Source of the DNA: Myxococcaceae bacterium
Lineage (GTDB): Bacteria > Myxococcota > Myxococcia > Myxococcales > Myxococcaceae
Reading direction: 5' to 3'
NCBI GenBank assembly: GCA_019694575.1
Contig: JAIBBR010000039.1
Coordinates: 1 to 38,716, forward strand
Length of the DNA stretch: 38,716 nucleotides
The position numbers were made by a program, and so were the translations under genes. Of this stretch, positions 1 to 6,856 are shown in pieces (within the stretch, counting starts at the first letter, position 1; every line of letters begins with the position of its first letter). The notes below the pieces were generated by a model that saw nothing but the letters and a program-made list of their open reading frames with translations, did not search any database and had not been told where the DNA came from.

Positions 1-45
1 GCCGCCCTCCCTTCTCGTGCCACAGCACAGCTTCAAAGGCACAAG
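1..45 (-). promoter_or_regulatory. Leader hairpin and Shine-Dalgarno for the gene after infC (probably rpmI)
   Basis: Read on the minus strand, the arm at 45-38 (CTTGTGCC) pairs with the arm at 21-14 (GGCACGAG) over 8 bp including one G-U, with a 16-nt loop. It is followed directly by a strong purine run, AAGGGAGG, at about 13-6. No start codon follows inside the window, so the next gene must begin just beyond position 1. In most bacteria infC is followed by rpmI (L35) and rplT (L20), and that operon is often controlled through structured leaders. That the next gene is rpmI is inferred from this order. Confidence 0.35.
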
Positions 46-148
46 GACCAGGTTCGCACCACACTCTCAGTCCACGACGCCTATCGTCAGGTCCCTGGGC
101 GGGATCCCGAAGTCAGGTAAGCACCCACTGCGCGGTTTCCTTAAGGCT

Positions 149-865
149 TTAGGCCGAAGGCGTGTTCGGCGCCACCTGTGGAGCAGAAAGGCTGGCGGCA
201 GGCCCACGCGGAGCACTTGGCGATGCTGCCTTGCGCCCTTCTTTATGGCCTTCTTTGTGCTCGGCGTCGTCGTGATCGCGGTGATGCCGGTCGGCCTTCT
301 CTTTTTCCATCTCTTGCACGTGCACGCGATGCGCGTCGCGCGCCTTCTGCGCGATCTTGGGGTTCGGCCCAATGGTCATCGACATCGCGCGCCCTTCGAG
401 CTTGGGCGGCACTTCAATGACCGCAATGTCTTTCACGTCGGTGGTCACATCGTCGAGCACCTTGGTGCCCAGCTCGCGGTGGGTAATTTCGCGGCCACGA
501 AACATGATGGTGACCTTGGCCTTGTTGCCTTCTTCAATCGCCGCGCGAATCGCTCGAAGCTTGGTGTCGTAGTCGTGATCTTCGGTGCGGGGGCGCATCT
601 TGTATTCTTTGATTTCGACGCGGTGCTGCTTCTTCTTGGCGTCGTTGGCCTTCTTCTTTTCTTCATACTTGTAGCGCCCGTAGTCCATGATCTTGCAGAC
701 CGGGGGCTTGGCCATCGGGTTGATTTCAACCAGGTTGAGCCCAGATTCCTGGGCCTTGGCCAAGGCTTGATCGATGCTCAAAACTCCCAACTGCTCACCC
801 GCGGCTCCGACAACGCGGACCTCACGTGCGCGAATACGGCGGTCCGTTCTTTGATCGCGAATGAT
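149..865 (-). CDS. infC: Translation initiation factor IF-3, ATC start, long charged C-terminal tail
   Basis: IF-3 binds the 30S subunit, keeps the subunits apart and proofreads start codon and initiator tRNA. The N-domain (after the start, IRDQRTDRRIRAREVRVVG; then the LNLVEINP and PPVCKIMDYGRYKYE segments), the lysine-rich linker and the C-domain (MRPRTEDHDYDTK, VTIMFRGREITH) are all present. The start is decided by the sequence: between the in-frame stop at 895-893 and the conserved N-terminus there is no ATG, GTG, TTG or CTG, only ATC (865) and ATT (862) behind AAGGAGG at 880-874. ATC has the better spacing (8 nt) and gives 238 residues; the first TTG (790) would remove 25 conserved residues. 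AUU/AUC/AUA starts are a hallmark of infC and allow IF-3 to limit its own translation. About 55 residues beyond the usual end form a His/Asp/Glu/Lys then Ala/Pro/Ser tail, as reported for M. xanthus Dsg. Confidence 0.96.
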   Translation of the reverse strand: MIRDQRTDRRIRAREVRVVGAAGEQLGVLSIDQALAKAQESGLNLVEINPMAKPPVCKIMDYGRYKYEEKKKANDAKKKQHRVEIKEYKMRPRTEDHDYDTKLRAIRAAIEEGNKAKVTIMFRGREITHRELGTKVLDDVTTDVKDIAVIEVPPKLEGRAMSMTIGPNPKIAQKARDAHRVHVQEMEKEKADRHHRDHDDAEHKEGHKEGRKAASPSAPRGPAASLSAPQVAPNTPSA

Positions 866-873
866 AGGAACTT

Positions 874-880
874 CCTCCTT
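874..880 (-). promoter_or_regulatory. infC ribosome-binding site
   Basis: AAGGAGG is a near-perfect anti-16S match. It lies 8 nt before ATC (865) and 11 nt before ATT (862), which favours ATC as the infC start. A strong site compensates for a poor start codon and is what makes the unusual start believable. Confidence 0.75.
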
Positions 881-904
881 GAAAACAGCGTTTTAAGCGC
901 GCGC

Positions 905-932
905 AACATACAGACGACTACCTAAGAGTCAA
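905..932 (-). promoter_or_regulatory. Candidate sigma-70 promoter of infC
   Basis: On the minus strand TTGACT (932-927) is separated by 16 nt from TATGTT (910-905). Transcription would begin near 898, leaving an mRNA leader of about 33 nt before the ATC start. The -35 matches 5 of 6 consensus bases and the -10 matches 4 of 6. This was assigned by eye. Confidence 0.4.
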
Positions 933-986
933 GCGACGCCTTGAAACACTCTCTTTCGTCAACCAGTCGGGTTATTATCTTCTGCG

Positions 987-1004
987 AAACCGCGGCGGTT
1001 TTTT
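987..1004 (+). terminator. Terminator-like hairpin in the infC/spoVG divergent spacer
   Basis: AAACCG (987-992), loop CGG, CGGTTT (996-1001), with the T run extending to 1004. The 6-bp stem plus six T residues looks like a small intrinsic terminator on the plus strand. No gene lies upstream on that strand, so it would end a short leader transcript ahead of spoVG or an unannotated small RNA. The stem is short and could be fortuitous. Confidence 0.35.
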
Positions 1005-1083
1005 CCGGCAACAGTCCTTGCCTCCGCGCAGCAGACGGGGCAATTGTACGGCGTCATAAGGGTTGGTTTTGGGGGGCGCCAGT

Positions 1084-1395
1084 ATGGATATTACGGACGT
1101 TAAAGTATTTCTGGTGGACGAGGAAAAGCTGCGGGCCTACGTGACGATTACGTTGGATCACTGCTTCGTGGTGCGTGACTTGAAGGTAATCAACGGAACG
1201 TCGGGGCTGTTTGTAGCGATGCCTGCCAAGAAAAGAAAAGACGGCACCTATAAAGACATCGCGCACCCACTCAATGCTGAAATGCGCGACCGCATGGAGC
1301 GTGCGATTTTGAGCCAGTACGAAAAAGCGACCGCGGGCGACCCTGGCAGCACCGCGCGCGCGAGCGATGGTTCAAGCTATTCAGACGCAGATTGA
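1084..1395 (+). CDS. spoVG: SpoVG family RNA-binding regulatory protein
   Basis: SpoVG is a small RNA/DNA-binding protein, named from Bacillus sporulation and widespread in Myxococcota. The product has 103 residues and opens MDITDVKVFLVDEEK, followed by the family segments LRAYVTITLDHCFVVRDLKVI and GLFVAMPAKKRKDGTYKDIAHP, with the helix PLNAEMRDRMERAIL after them. About 20 residues at the end (AGDPGSTARASDGSSYSDAD) are low complexity and look disordered. The frame is open back to 1063, but the family N-terminus begins exactly at the ATG at 1084. prs follows 32 nt downstream on the same strand; spoVG-prs adjacency is common and suggests co-transcription. Confidence 0.93.
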   Translation: MDITDVKVFLVDEEKLRAYVTITLDHCFVVRDLKVINGTSGLFVAMPAKKRKDGTYKDIAHPLNAEMRDRMERAILSQYEKATAGDPGSTARASDGSSYSDAD

Positions 1396-1427
1396 CCACC
1401 CCGGGGCCGGTGTTCTAACCACGCGCC

Positions 1428-2381
1428 ATGCCCGCCAGTCACGATTTCAAAGTTTTCGCCGGTTCCTCGAACTTAGGTCTCACCGAGCGCATCTGCGGCT
1501 ACTTGAAGCGGCCGGTGTCGCAAGCGCACTTGGGCCGATTTTCAGACGGCGAAATCAACGTCGAGATCAAAGAAAACGTGCGCGGCCACGATATCTTCGT
1601 GGTGCAGTCGACCTGCCCGCCGGTCAATGATCACCTGATGGAATTGTTGATCGTCGCCGACGCCCTAAAGCGCGCCAGTGCGGCGTCGATCAACGCGGTG
1701 ATTCCCTATTACGGCTATGCACGCCAAGACCGCAAAGTGGCAGCGCGCACGCCGATCACCGCGAAGCTCGTCGCCGACTTGATGGAAACCGCCGGCTTCA
1801 CCCGGGTCATCTCGATGGACATGCATGCGGGGCAAATTCAGGGTTTCTTCAGCATACCGACTGATCACTTGTACGCGTCGCCCGTTTTTCTCGACGACAT
1901 TCGGGTGAAATTTCCCGAGACCGAAAACGTGGTGATCGTTTCGCCCGATGCCGGCGGTGTCGAGCGAGCGCGCGCTTATTCGAAGCGGCTCAACACGTCG
2001 CTGGCCATCATCGACAAACGGCGGCCGCGCCCCAACGCCTCTGAAGTGATGAACCTGATCGGCGACGTGAAAGGCAAAGACGCGTTGATCATCGATGACA
2101 TCGTCGACACCGCGGGCACGCTGGCGCAAGGCGCAGCGGCCTTAAAAGACAAAGGCGCGCGTCGTGTCTTCGCCTACTGCGTGCACCCCATTTTAAGCGG
2201 CCCGGCCATTTCGCGCATTGAAGCGTCGGTGCTCGAAGAGGCGGTGTTCACCGACACCGTGCCGCTCTCGGCCGAAGCACAGGCCTGCAAAAAAATTCGC
2301 GTGGTCGGCACCGAGCGGTTGTTTGGTGAGGCGATCACCCGCATTCACCGGGCCGAGTCGTTGAGCTCTCTCTTCGTGTGA
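1428..2381 (+). CDS. prs: Ribose-phosphate pyrophosphokinase (PRPP synthetase)
   Basis: The enzyme makes PRPP from ribose 5-phosphate and ATP in the cytosol, supplying purine, pyrimidine, NAD, His and Trp synthesis and the salvage phosphoribosyltransferases encoded at 9903-11283. The 317 residues match the usual class I length. Visible motifs are GRFSDGEINVEI (about 36-47), YYGYARQDRK (94-103), the MDMHAGQIQGFF segment (130-141), SPDAGGVERA (172-181) and the PRPP-binding loop IIDDIVDTAGT (221-231). The ATG at 1428 gives the normal N-terminus (FKVFAGSSN). The stop codon overlaps the GTG of the next gene, so the two are translationally coupled. Confidence 0.97.
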   Translation: MPASHDFKVFAGSSNLGLTERICGYLKRPVSQAHLGRFSDGEINVEIKENVRGHDIFVVQSTCPPVNDHLMELLIVADALKRASAASINAVIPYYGYARQDRKVAARTPITAKLVADLMETAGFTRVISMDMHAGQIQGFFSIPTDHLYASPVFLDDIRVKFPETENVVIVSPDAGGVERARAYSKRLNTSLAIIDKRRPRPNASEVMNLIGDVKGKDALIIDDIVDTAGTLAQGAAALKDKGARRVFAYCVHPILSGPAISRIEASVLEEAVFTDTVPLSAEAQACKKIRVVGTERLFGEAITRIHRAESLSSLFV

Positions 2382-3913
2382 CTTTGACAACTCGCCTTAT
2401 CGTTTGGTCGCTATGCGCCGCGTGGCTGTTGGCGTGCGGAGAAAAGCCCAAGCCCGTAGGCTTTCCCCACGGCTTTTCCTGGGGCGCGGCGATCTCTGGC
2501 TTTCAAGTCGACATGGGGTGCCCCACTCTGCCCGCGGCCACGTGTGAAGATCGCGGCTCCGACTGGTACGATTTCATCACCCACCCAACGCCGACTGATC
2601 TTTCTGAGGTGATGAGCGGCGACCCGCCGAGCCAAGGCCCTGGGCACTGGGAGCTTTTCGACGCCGACTTCGCGCGCGCTTCGGCCGAAGTGGGGTTGAA
2701 CAGCGTGCGCTTCAGCCTCGAGTGGAGCCGCATTTTTCCCACCGCGACCGACGGCATCGAAGGCTTCGACGCGTTGTACGCCGTGGCCAACGCCGACGCC
2801 TTGGCGCACTACCACGCGATGCTGGCGAGCTTGAAAGCACACGGCTTAAAGCCATTGGTGACGCTCAACCACTACACCCTGCCTTCGTGGCTGCACGACG
2901 CGGTGGGTTGCCACCAAAATTTGGCGACGTGTACCCGGCGCGGTTGGCTCGATCGCGAGCGCGCGGTGCGAGAAATCGCCAAATACGCAGGCTTCGTGGC
3001 ACGCGAATTCGGCGGCGAAGTCGACACCTGGGCCACTTTGAACGAGCCCTTCGCCGTGGTGTTGCCAGGCTATTTATTGCCCAGCGCTGATCGCGCGAAC
3101 CCTCCCGCGGTGCGGTTTCAATTCGCCGCGGCGAAGCAGGCCTTCGTGGCGATGGTCGAAGCGCACGCTCGCATGTACGACGCGGTGAAAGAAGCCGACA
3201 TCGCCGACGCCGATAATGACGGCACCGCAGCCGAAGTGGGGCTCGTTTACGCGGTACCGCAGACCCGGCCCAAAAACCCCGACAACATTTTGGACCGCAA
3301 AGCAGCCGAGAATGTCTTCTACCTTTACACTACGGCGTTTCTCGACGCGGTGATTCGCGGGCAACTCGACGCCGACTTGAAGAAGAACCCTCAAACGCGG
3401 CCTGACCTCGAAGGCCGCATGGACTACCTCGGCGTCAACTACTACACGCGCATCACCGTCGAAGGCACCGACAACGCGACTTTCCCCGAGCTGTCGGCCT
3501 ACTCGAACTTCAACCCCTTCACGCTGGTGCCGTGGGAAGAGTACCCCCGTGGTTTGTACGAAGTGCTGGTTGACTTAGAAGAGCGCTATCACCTGCCTTT
3601 GGTGATTACCGAAACCGGCGTCTCAGACCCGAACGATGACGGCACGGGCAGCCGGTGGGTGACGCAACACGCGGCTTGGGCGCAGGCGGCGGTGAAAGAC
3701 GGCGTGCAACTGCGTGGCTTTTATTATTGGTCGCTGATCGACAATTACGAGTGGAACCAGGGCATGAGCCAGCGCTACGGCTTGTACGCCGTCGACAAAA
3801 CAGACGCAGCGAAGCTCCGCACCGCGCGAAAAACGGTCGACGTTTACCGCCGCATCGCCACCGCCAATCGGGTGCCCGAGGACCTGGCGGCAACCTATTC
3901 AACCGACCAATAA
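2378..3913 (+). CDS. Glycoside hydrolase family 1 beta-glycosidase, predicted lipoprotein
   Basis: GH1 enzymes hydrolyse beta-glucosides and beta-galactosides with retention. The acid/base glutamate is in TLNEP (E223) and the nucleophile is in ITETG (E412). Other family segments are FSWGAAISGFQVD (33-45), GLNSVRFSLEWSRIFP (106-121), LGVNYYT (351-357) and YYWSLIDNYEWNQG (449-462), so the barrel looks complete. The N-terminus is unusual for GH1: a hydrophobic segment ends in the lipobox LLAC (Cys20), so the enzyme should be exported and lipid-anchored. A GTG start at 2378 overlaps the prs stop (GTGA); a TTG at 2384 would also keep the signal. An insertion around 45-90 carries two cysteines and may fit a periplasmic or surface location. 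The substrate cannot be told from sequence. Confidence 0.9.
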   Translation: MTLTTRLIVWSLCAAWLLACGEKPKPVGFPHGFSWGAAISGFQVDMGCPTLPAATCEDRGSDWYDFITHPTPTDLSEVMSGDPPSQGPGHWELFDADFARASAEVGLNSVRFSLEWSRIFPTATDGIEGFDALYAVANADALAHYHAMLASLKAHGLKPLVTLNHYTLPSWLHDAVGCHQNLATCTRRGWLDRERAVREIAKYAGFVAREFGGEVDTWATLNEPFAVVLPGYLLPSADRANPPAVRFQFAAAKQAFVAMVEAHARMYDAVKEADIADADNDGTAAEVGLVYAVPQTRPKNPDNILDRKAAENVFYLYTTAFLDAVIRGQLDADLKKNPQTRPDLEGRMDYLGVNYYTRITVEGTDNATFPELSAYSNFNPFTLVPWEEYPRGLYEVLVDLEERYHLPLVITETGVSDPNDDGTGSRWVTQHAAWAQAAVKDGVQLRGFYYWSLIDNYEWNQGMSQRYGLYAVDKTDAAKLRTARKTVDVYRRIATANRVPEDLAATYSTDQ

Positions 3914-3953
3914 GTTTGCGTCGTGTGCATTCTTCGACTTTTCTTGACGCCTC

Positions 3954-4892
3954 ATGATCGCGTCAGCATTGGCGGCCCTTGTTCTGCTGGCAGACCCGGT
4001 GCGGCCGCTGCAGGTTGAAGCAGTGGTTCCGGCTTCGGTGGCAGAGGTATGGAAGGCGTGGACAACCAGTGACGGCGCAAAGACATTTTTTGCTCCCGAC
4101 GCGAAGATCGTGCCCAACATCGATGGCGCGTACGAGCTGTATCTACGGCCCGAAGGCGCTTTGGGTACCCGCGGCTCAGAAGGCTGCGTCATCACCGGGT
4201 TAAAGCCCGGCCGCCAGCTGAGCTTCACGTGGGGCTTTCCTCCCTCGATTCCGTCGCTGCGTCAGGCCAAGGCCACCACGCAAGTGACAGTCGACTTCTT
4301 TCCCGAGCCGGGAGCCACCCGCGTCAAGCTGCGTGCCGACGGGTGGAAGTCAGGCGCTGACTGGGCTGAGGGCTTTCAAGTCTCTGAAAAGCACTGGAAG
4401 TTGGTGCTGGCGCGGCTCGGTCACCGCTTTCGCGCAGGACCGATTGACTGGAAGCAGGAGTGGCGGCCCGCCAACCCCGGTGAGCTGGGTTGGCTGGCGG
4501 GTTCGTGGCGCGGCATCATCGACAACATGAGCATCGAAGAGCATTGGGCTTTCGGCGGCGAAAGCCTGCTCGGGGTTTACCGGCGCGCCAAAGACGGCAA
4601 CGGTGTCTTTCACGAGCTGATGGTGATTGAGCGCGACGGTTCTGAAGTGGCGCTGCGGTTGCGCACGTTCGGGCCGGGCCTGTCTGCCCTGCGCCGCCAA
4701 GAGGGCGAATTGCGCTCGTTCTATTTGCACACGTTCACGGCCAGCTCGGCAGACTTCGTCGATGCGCGCGGCGGAGATACGACTTCGCTCAGCTACACGC
4801 GGCAAGGCGAGACGTTGACGGTGCTGCTCAAGAAAACCGACACACGCGGCCGTTCAACGTCGACCACGTATGCGTTCAAGCGTTTGCCGTAG
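3954..4892 (+). CDS. SRPBCC (AHSA1-like) plus DUF6265 two-domain protein
   Basis: 312 residues. After a short hydrophobic N-terminus (MIASALAALVLLADPV, possibly a signal or anchor), residues about 18-160 look like an Activator-of-Hsp90/START-type SRPBCC domain: VEAVVPASVAEVWKAWTT, a central ...RPEGALGTRGSEGCV strand pair, and a C-terminal helix WAEGFQVSEKHWKLVLARL. Residues about 177-310 match the DUF6265 pattern: LGWLAGSWRG, EEHWAFGGESLLGVYRR, then beta strands ending TTYAFKRLP. SRPBCC domains bind hydrophobic ligands and DUF6265 has no assigned function. The gene ends one base from the convergent trmD stop. The domain calls are by recognition; the role is unknown. Confidence 0.75.
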   Translation: MIASALAALVLLADPVRPLQVEAVVPASVAEVWKAWTTSDGAKTFFAPDAKIVPNIDGAYELYLRPEGALGTRGSEGCVITGLKPGRQLSFTWGFPPSIPSLRQAKATTQVTVDFFPEPGATRVKLRADGWKSGADWAEGFQVSEKHWKLVLARLGHRFRAGPIDWKQEWRPANPGELGWLAGSWRGIIDNMSIEEHWAFGGESLLGVYRRAKDGNGVFHELMVIERDGSEVALRLRTFGPGLSALRRQEGELRSFYLHTFTASSADFVDARGGDTTSLSYTRQGETLTVLLKKTDTRGRSTSTTYAFKRLP

Positions 4893-4893
4893 A

Positions 4894-5628
4894 CTAAAGC
4901 TTTGTTTCATCGAGCGCGATCAGCTGACGATCGTCAGCGCTCAACGTGAGCTTGGCGAACAAGTCAGGCCGGTGCTGTTGCGTAAGCCGAAGTGAGTGCC
5001 AGCGCCGCCAGCGGGCAATGCGCGCGTGATCTCCACCTTGCAACACCGCGGGCACCGGCACACCGCGAAACTCAGGCGGACGGGTGTATTGGGGAAATTC
5101 TAACGTGCCGTGCTCAAAGCTCTCGGTAGTTGACGAGTCGGCATTGCCAAGCACCCCGGGCACCAAACGCGCCACTGCGTCATACACGCAGAGTGCCGCG
5201 AGCTCGCCTCCAGTGAGCACGAAATCGCCTACTGACAGCTGCTCATCGACACTGGCCAGCACCCGCTCATCGACACCTTCGTAGCGGCCACACACCAGAA
5301 CGAGCCCGTCGGCCTGTGCATAACGATGGGCGGTGCTCTGAACGAACGGAGCGCCTCGCGGGCTCATCAACACCACTTTCGCACCCGGCCGCCGCTGTTT
5401 GGCTGCTTCAATTGCCATCACCAGCGGTTCAACTTTCATCACCATGCCCGCGCCACCGCCGTAAGGCGAGTCGTCGGTGGTGTTGTGTTTGTCGAGGGCA
5501 AACTGACGAATGTCAGTCGTTACCAACGTGACGTGCCCGCGATCGCGCGCTTTGCCCAAAATGCTTTGCGAGGCATAGCCTTCGAGCATTCCCGGAAAGA
5601 GCGTCAGAATTTCGCAGTGAAACGCCAT
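4894..5628 (-). CDS. trmD: tRNA (guanine-37-N1)-methyltransferase
   Basis: TrmD methylates G37 next to the anticodon, using SAM, and prevents +1 frameshifting. The 244-residue product has the family landmarks: [16 protein letters not shown] start, the [20 protein letters not shown] segment that carries the catalytic aspartate region, [20 protein letters not shown] and the knot-loop [13 protein letters not shown], then [21 protein letters not shown]. It lies 9 bp after rimM on the same strand, as in most bacteria. rplS, which normally follows trmD, is missing: the plus-strand SRPBCC gene abuts the stop. Confidence 0.97.
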   Translation of the reverse strand: MAFHCEILTLFPGMLEGYASQSILGKARDRGHVTLVTTDIRQFALDKHNTTDDSPYGGGAGMVMKVEPLVMAIEAAKQRRPGAKVVLMSPRGAPFVQSTAHRYAQADGLVLVCGRYEGVDERVLASVDEQLSVGDFVLTGGELAALCVYDAVARLVPGVLGNADSSTTESFEHGTLEFPQYTRPPEFRGVPVPAVLQGGDHARIARWRRWHSLRLTQQHRPDLFAKLTLSADDRQLIALDETKL

Positions 5629-5637
5629 GCGGCCTTC

Positions 5638-6147
5638 TCACGTCATTTCAGGAGGCCGCACCAAAAGCCTTCGCCCTTTGATGTCAGTCACCAGCACGAA
5701 TTCTTCAGCGAACGGCACCCACAACTCACTTTTGTCGGGGCCGCGAATAACCAGGTTCGGCACCGGGCCGCTGTTCCACACTTCGGCCACTTCGCCGAGC
5801 GCGTGGCCTTGCTCATCGAAGGCAGCAAGCCCTACCAAGTCGCCTTGAAAAAACTCGCCCTCTTTGAGCTCGGGCAGGTCTTCACGAAATGCCGACAACG
5901 TGGCACCAACGAGCCGCTGCGCCGACACACGGCCATCGACGCCGTCGAACCCGACAATCAACGTGCCTTTGGTGCCTTCGCGAACCGAATCGACGCCCAA
6001 CTCGAGCTCGGCGCCGTCACGCAGGCGCAACGACACCCGCTCGATTTCGTTGAACACCTCTGACGTGGGGTCGAACGTCTTGACGACGACTTCGCCGTCA
6101 AGCGCGTGAACCTTCGCCACATAGCCGAATTGAAGTAACGCGCTCAC
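5638..6147 (-). CDS. rimM: 16S rRNA processing protein RimM
   Basis: RimM binds ribosomal protein S19 and helps mature the 30S head. The N-terminal RimM barrel (LLQFGYVAKVHALDGEVVVKTFD, 4-26) and the C-terminal PRC-barrel (FFQGDLVGLAAFDEQGHALGEVAEV, then LWVPFAEEFVLVTDIKGRRLLVRPP) are both present, giving 169 residues. The frame opens at a TTG at 6162, but a GTG at 6147 is better: it has GGGAGGG at 6160-6154 with a 6-nt spacer, and the conserved domain begins within five residues. It lies between the KH protein and trmD in the rpsP operon. Confidence 0.94.
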   Translation of the reverse strand: MSALLQFGYVAKVHALDGEVVVKTFDPTSEVFNEIERVSLRLRDGAELELGVDSVREGTKGTLIVGFDGVDGRVSAQRLVGATLSAFREDLPELKEGEFFQGDLVGLAAFDEQGHALGEVAEVWNSGPVPNLVIRGPDKSELWVPFAEEFVLVTDIKGRRLLVRPPEMT

Positions 6148-6171
6148 GCCCCGCCCTCCCAATCAACGCTC

Positions 6172-6468
6172 TTATGGAGGAGAAGGCTCGACTGACGCAG
6201 GCGACGGCGGTGGTACCGCAGTCGAACCGTTGCGGCGATCATCGAGAATTTCGACGCGCGCCTTTTCGCCCTTTTTCAGAGCGGCCGCGGCCACCACCGT
6301 ACGCAGCGCATTGACGGTGCGGCCATCGCGACCGATCACCTTGCCCACATCTTCGGGCGCGACTTTCAGCTCATAGAGCATGCCGCCATCAACCGAAGTG
6401 GTTCTGACTTCAACCGCGTCTGCCTTATCGACCAGGGCGCGGGCGATGTAGACGATCAGACTGTCCAC
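6172..6468 (-). CDS. khpA: KH-domain RNA-binding protein (KhpA/YlqC family)
   Basis: A small RNA-binding protein of 98 residues. The single KH domain has the diagnostic VGKVIGRDGRTVNALRTVV segment with the GRDG loop (about 46-49) between two helices, preceded by LIVYIARALVDKADAVEV. A Pro/Ser tail (TAVPPPSPASVEPSPP) follows the fold and is probably disordered. The GTG at 6468 is the start, 9 nt after the rpsP stop; no clear Shine-Dalgarno is seen, so translation may rely on coupling to rpsP. The rpsP-khpA-rimM-trmD order is the standard one. Confidence 0.92.
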   Translation of the reverse strand: MDSLIVYIARALVDKADAVEVRTTSVDGGMLYELKVAPEDVGKVIGRDGRTVNALRTVVAAAALKKGEKARVEILDDRRNGSTAVPPPSPASVEPSPP

Positions 6469-6477
6469 GGGGAGGCG

Positions 6478-6732
6478 TTACGCCTTGGCGACAATCTTCT
6501 TCAGGCGCTTCTTGAGGCCGGCCACCGTCTCACTCGGCTGCGCGCCGACCTTCATCCAGTGCTCCCAGCGCTCTTCGTTCACTTCGAATTTGGCGGGCTC
6601 CTGGTTGGGATCGTACGAGCCAATGGCTTCGATGAACTTGCCGTCACGGGGGCTGCGGGAGTCAGCGGCGACCACGTGGTAGTACGGCATCTTCCGGGCG
6701 CCCGCGCGGGCAAGACGAAGAACGACTGACAT
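6478..6732 (-). CDS. rpsP: 30S ribosomal protein S16
   Basis: S16 is an early-binding protein of the 30S body. The 84 residues start MSVVLRLARAGARKMPYYHVV and continue ADSRSPRDGKFIEAIGSYDPN, the characteristic S16 pattern, ending in the basic segment GLKKRLKKIVAKA. It is the first gene of the rpsP-khpA-rimM-trmD operon, with a candidate promoter at 6767-6794. In many bacteria ffh precedes it; here an unrelated coiled-coil gene does. Confidence 0.97.
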   Translation of the reverse strand: MSVVLRLARAGARKMPYYHVVAADSRSPRDGKFIEAIGSYDPNQEPAKFEVNEERWEHWMKVGAQPSETVAGLKKRLKKIVAKA

Positions 6733-6766
6733 ATTTGCTTAGCTCCGTTGAAATTGAGTGCCGGGC

Positions 6767-6794
6767 TGTATCGCGCAACCACGCGAAATGTCAA
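6767..6794 (-). promoter_or_regulatory. Candidate sigma-70 promoter of the rpsP operon
   Basis: On the minus strand a perfect TTGACA (6794-6789) is followed after 16 nt by GATACA (6772-6767), about 35 bp before the S16 start. The -35 is ideal and the -10 is weak (3 of 6). Its position just ahead of a ribosomal protein operon supports it. Confidence 0.45.
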
Positions 6795-6808
6795 GCAAGC
6801 CAGGCTGG

Positions 6809-6824
6809 GTGCGTTTTGACGCAC
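6809..6824. terminator. Perfect hairpin between the coiled-coil gene and rpsP
   Basis: GTGCGT (6809-6814), loop TTTG, ACGCAC (6819-6824): a 6-bp perfect inverted repeat. It lies after the stop of the coiled-coil gene and just upstream of the rpsP promoter. No T tract follows, so it may be a weak terminator, a transcript-stabilising hairpin or an operator. Confidence 0.3.
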
Positions 6825-6856
6825 TTGAGAAACCCGAAGCGATGCCAACCCTTGGC

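Noticed and set aside
17-925. 302-residue open frame on the plus strand
   Set aside because: It runs antisense to infC, has no family motifs and a composition typical of a shadow frame.
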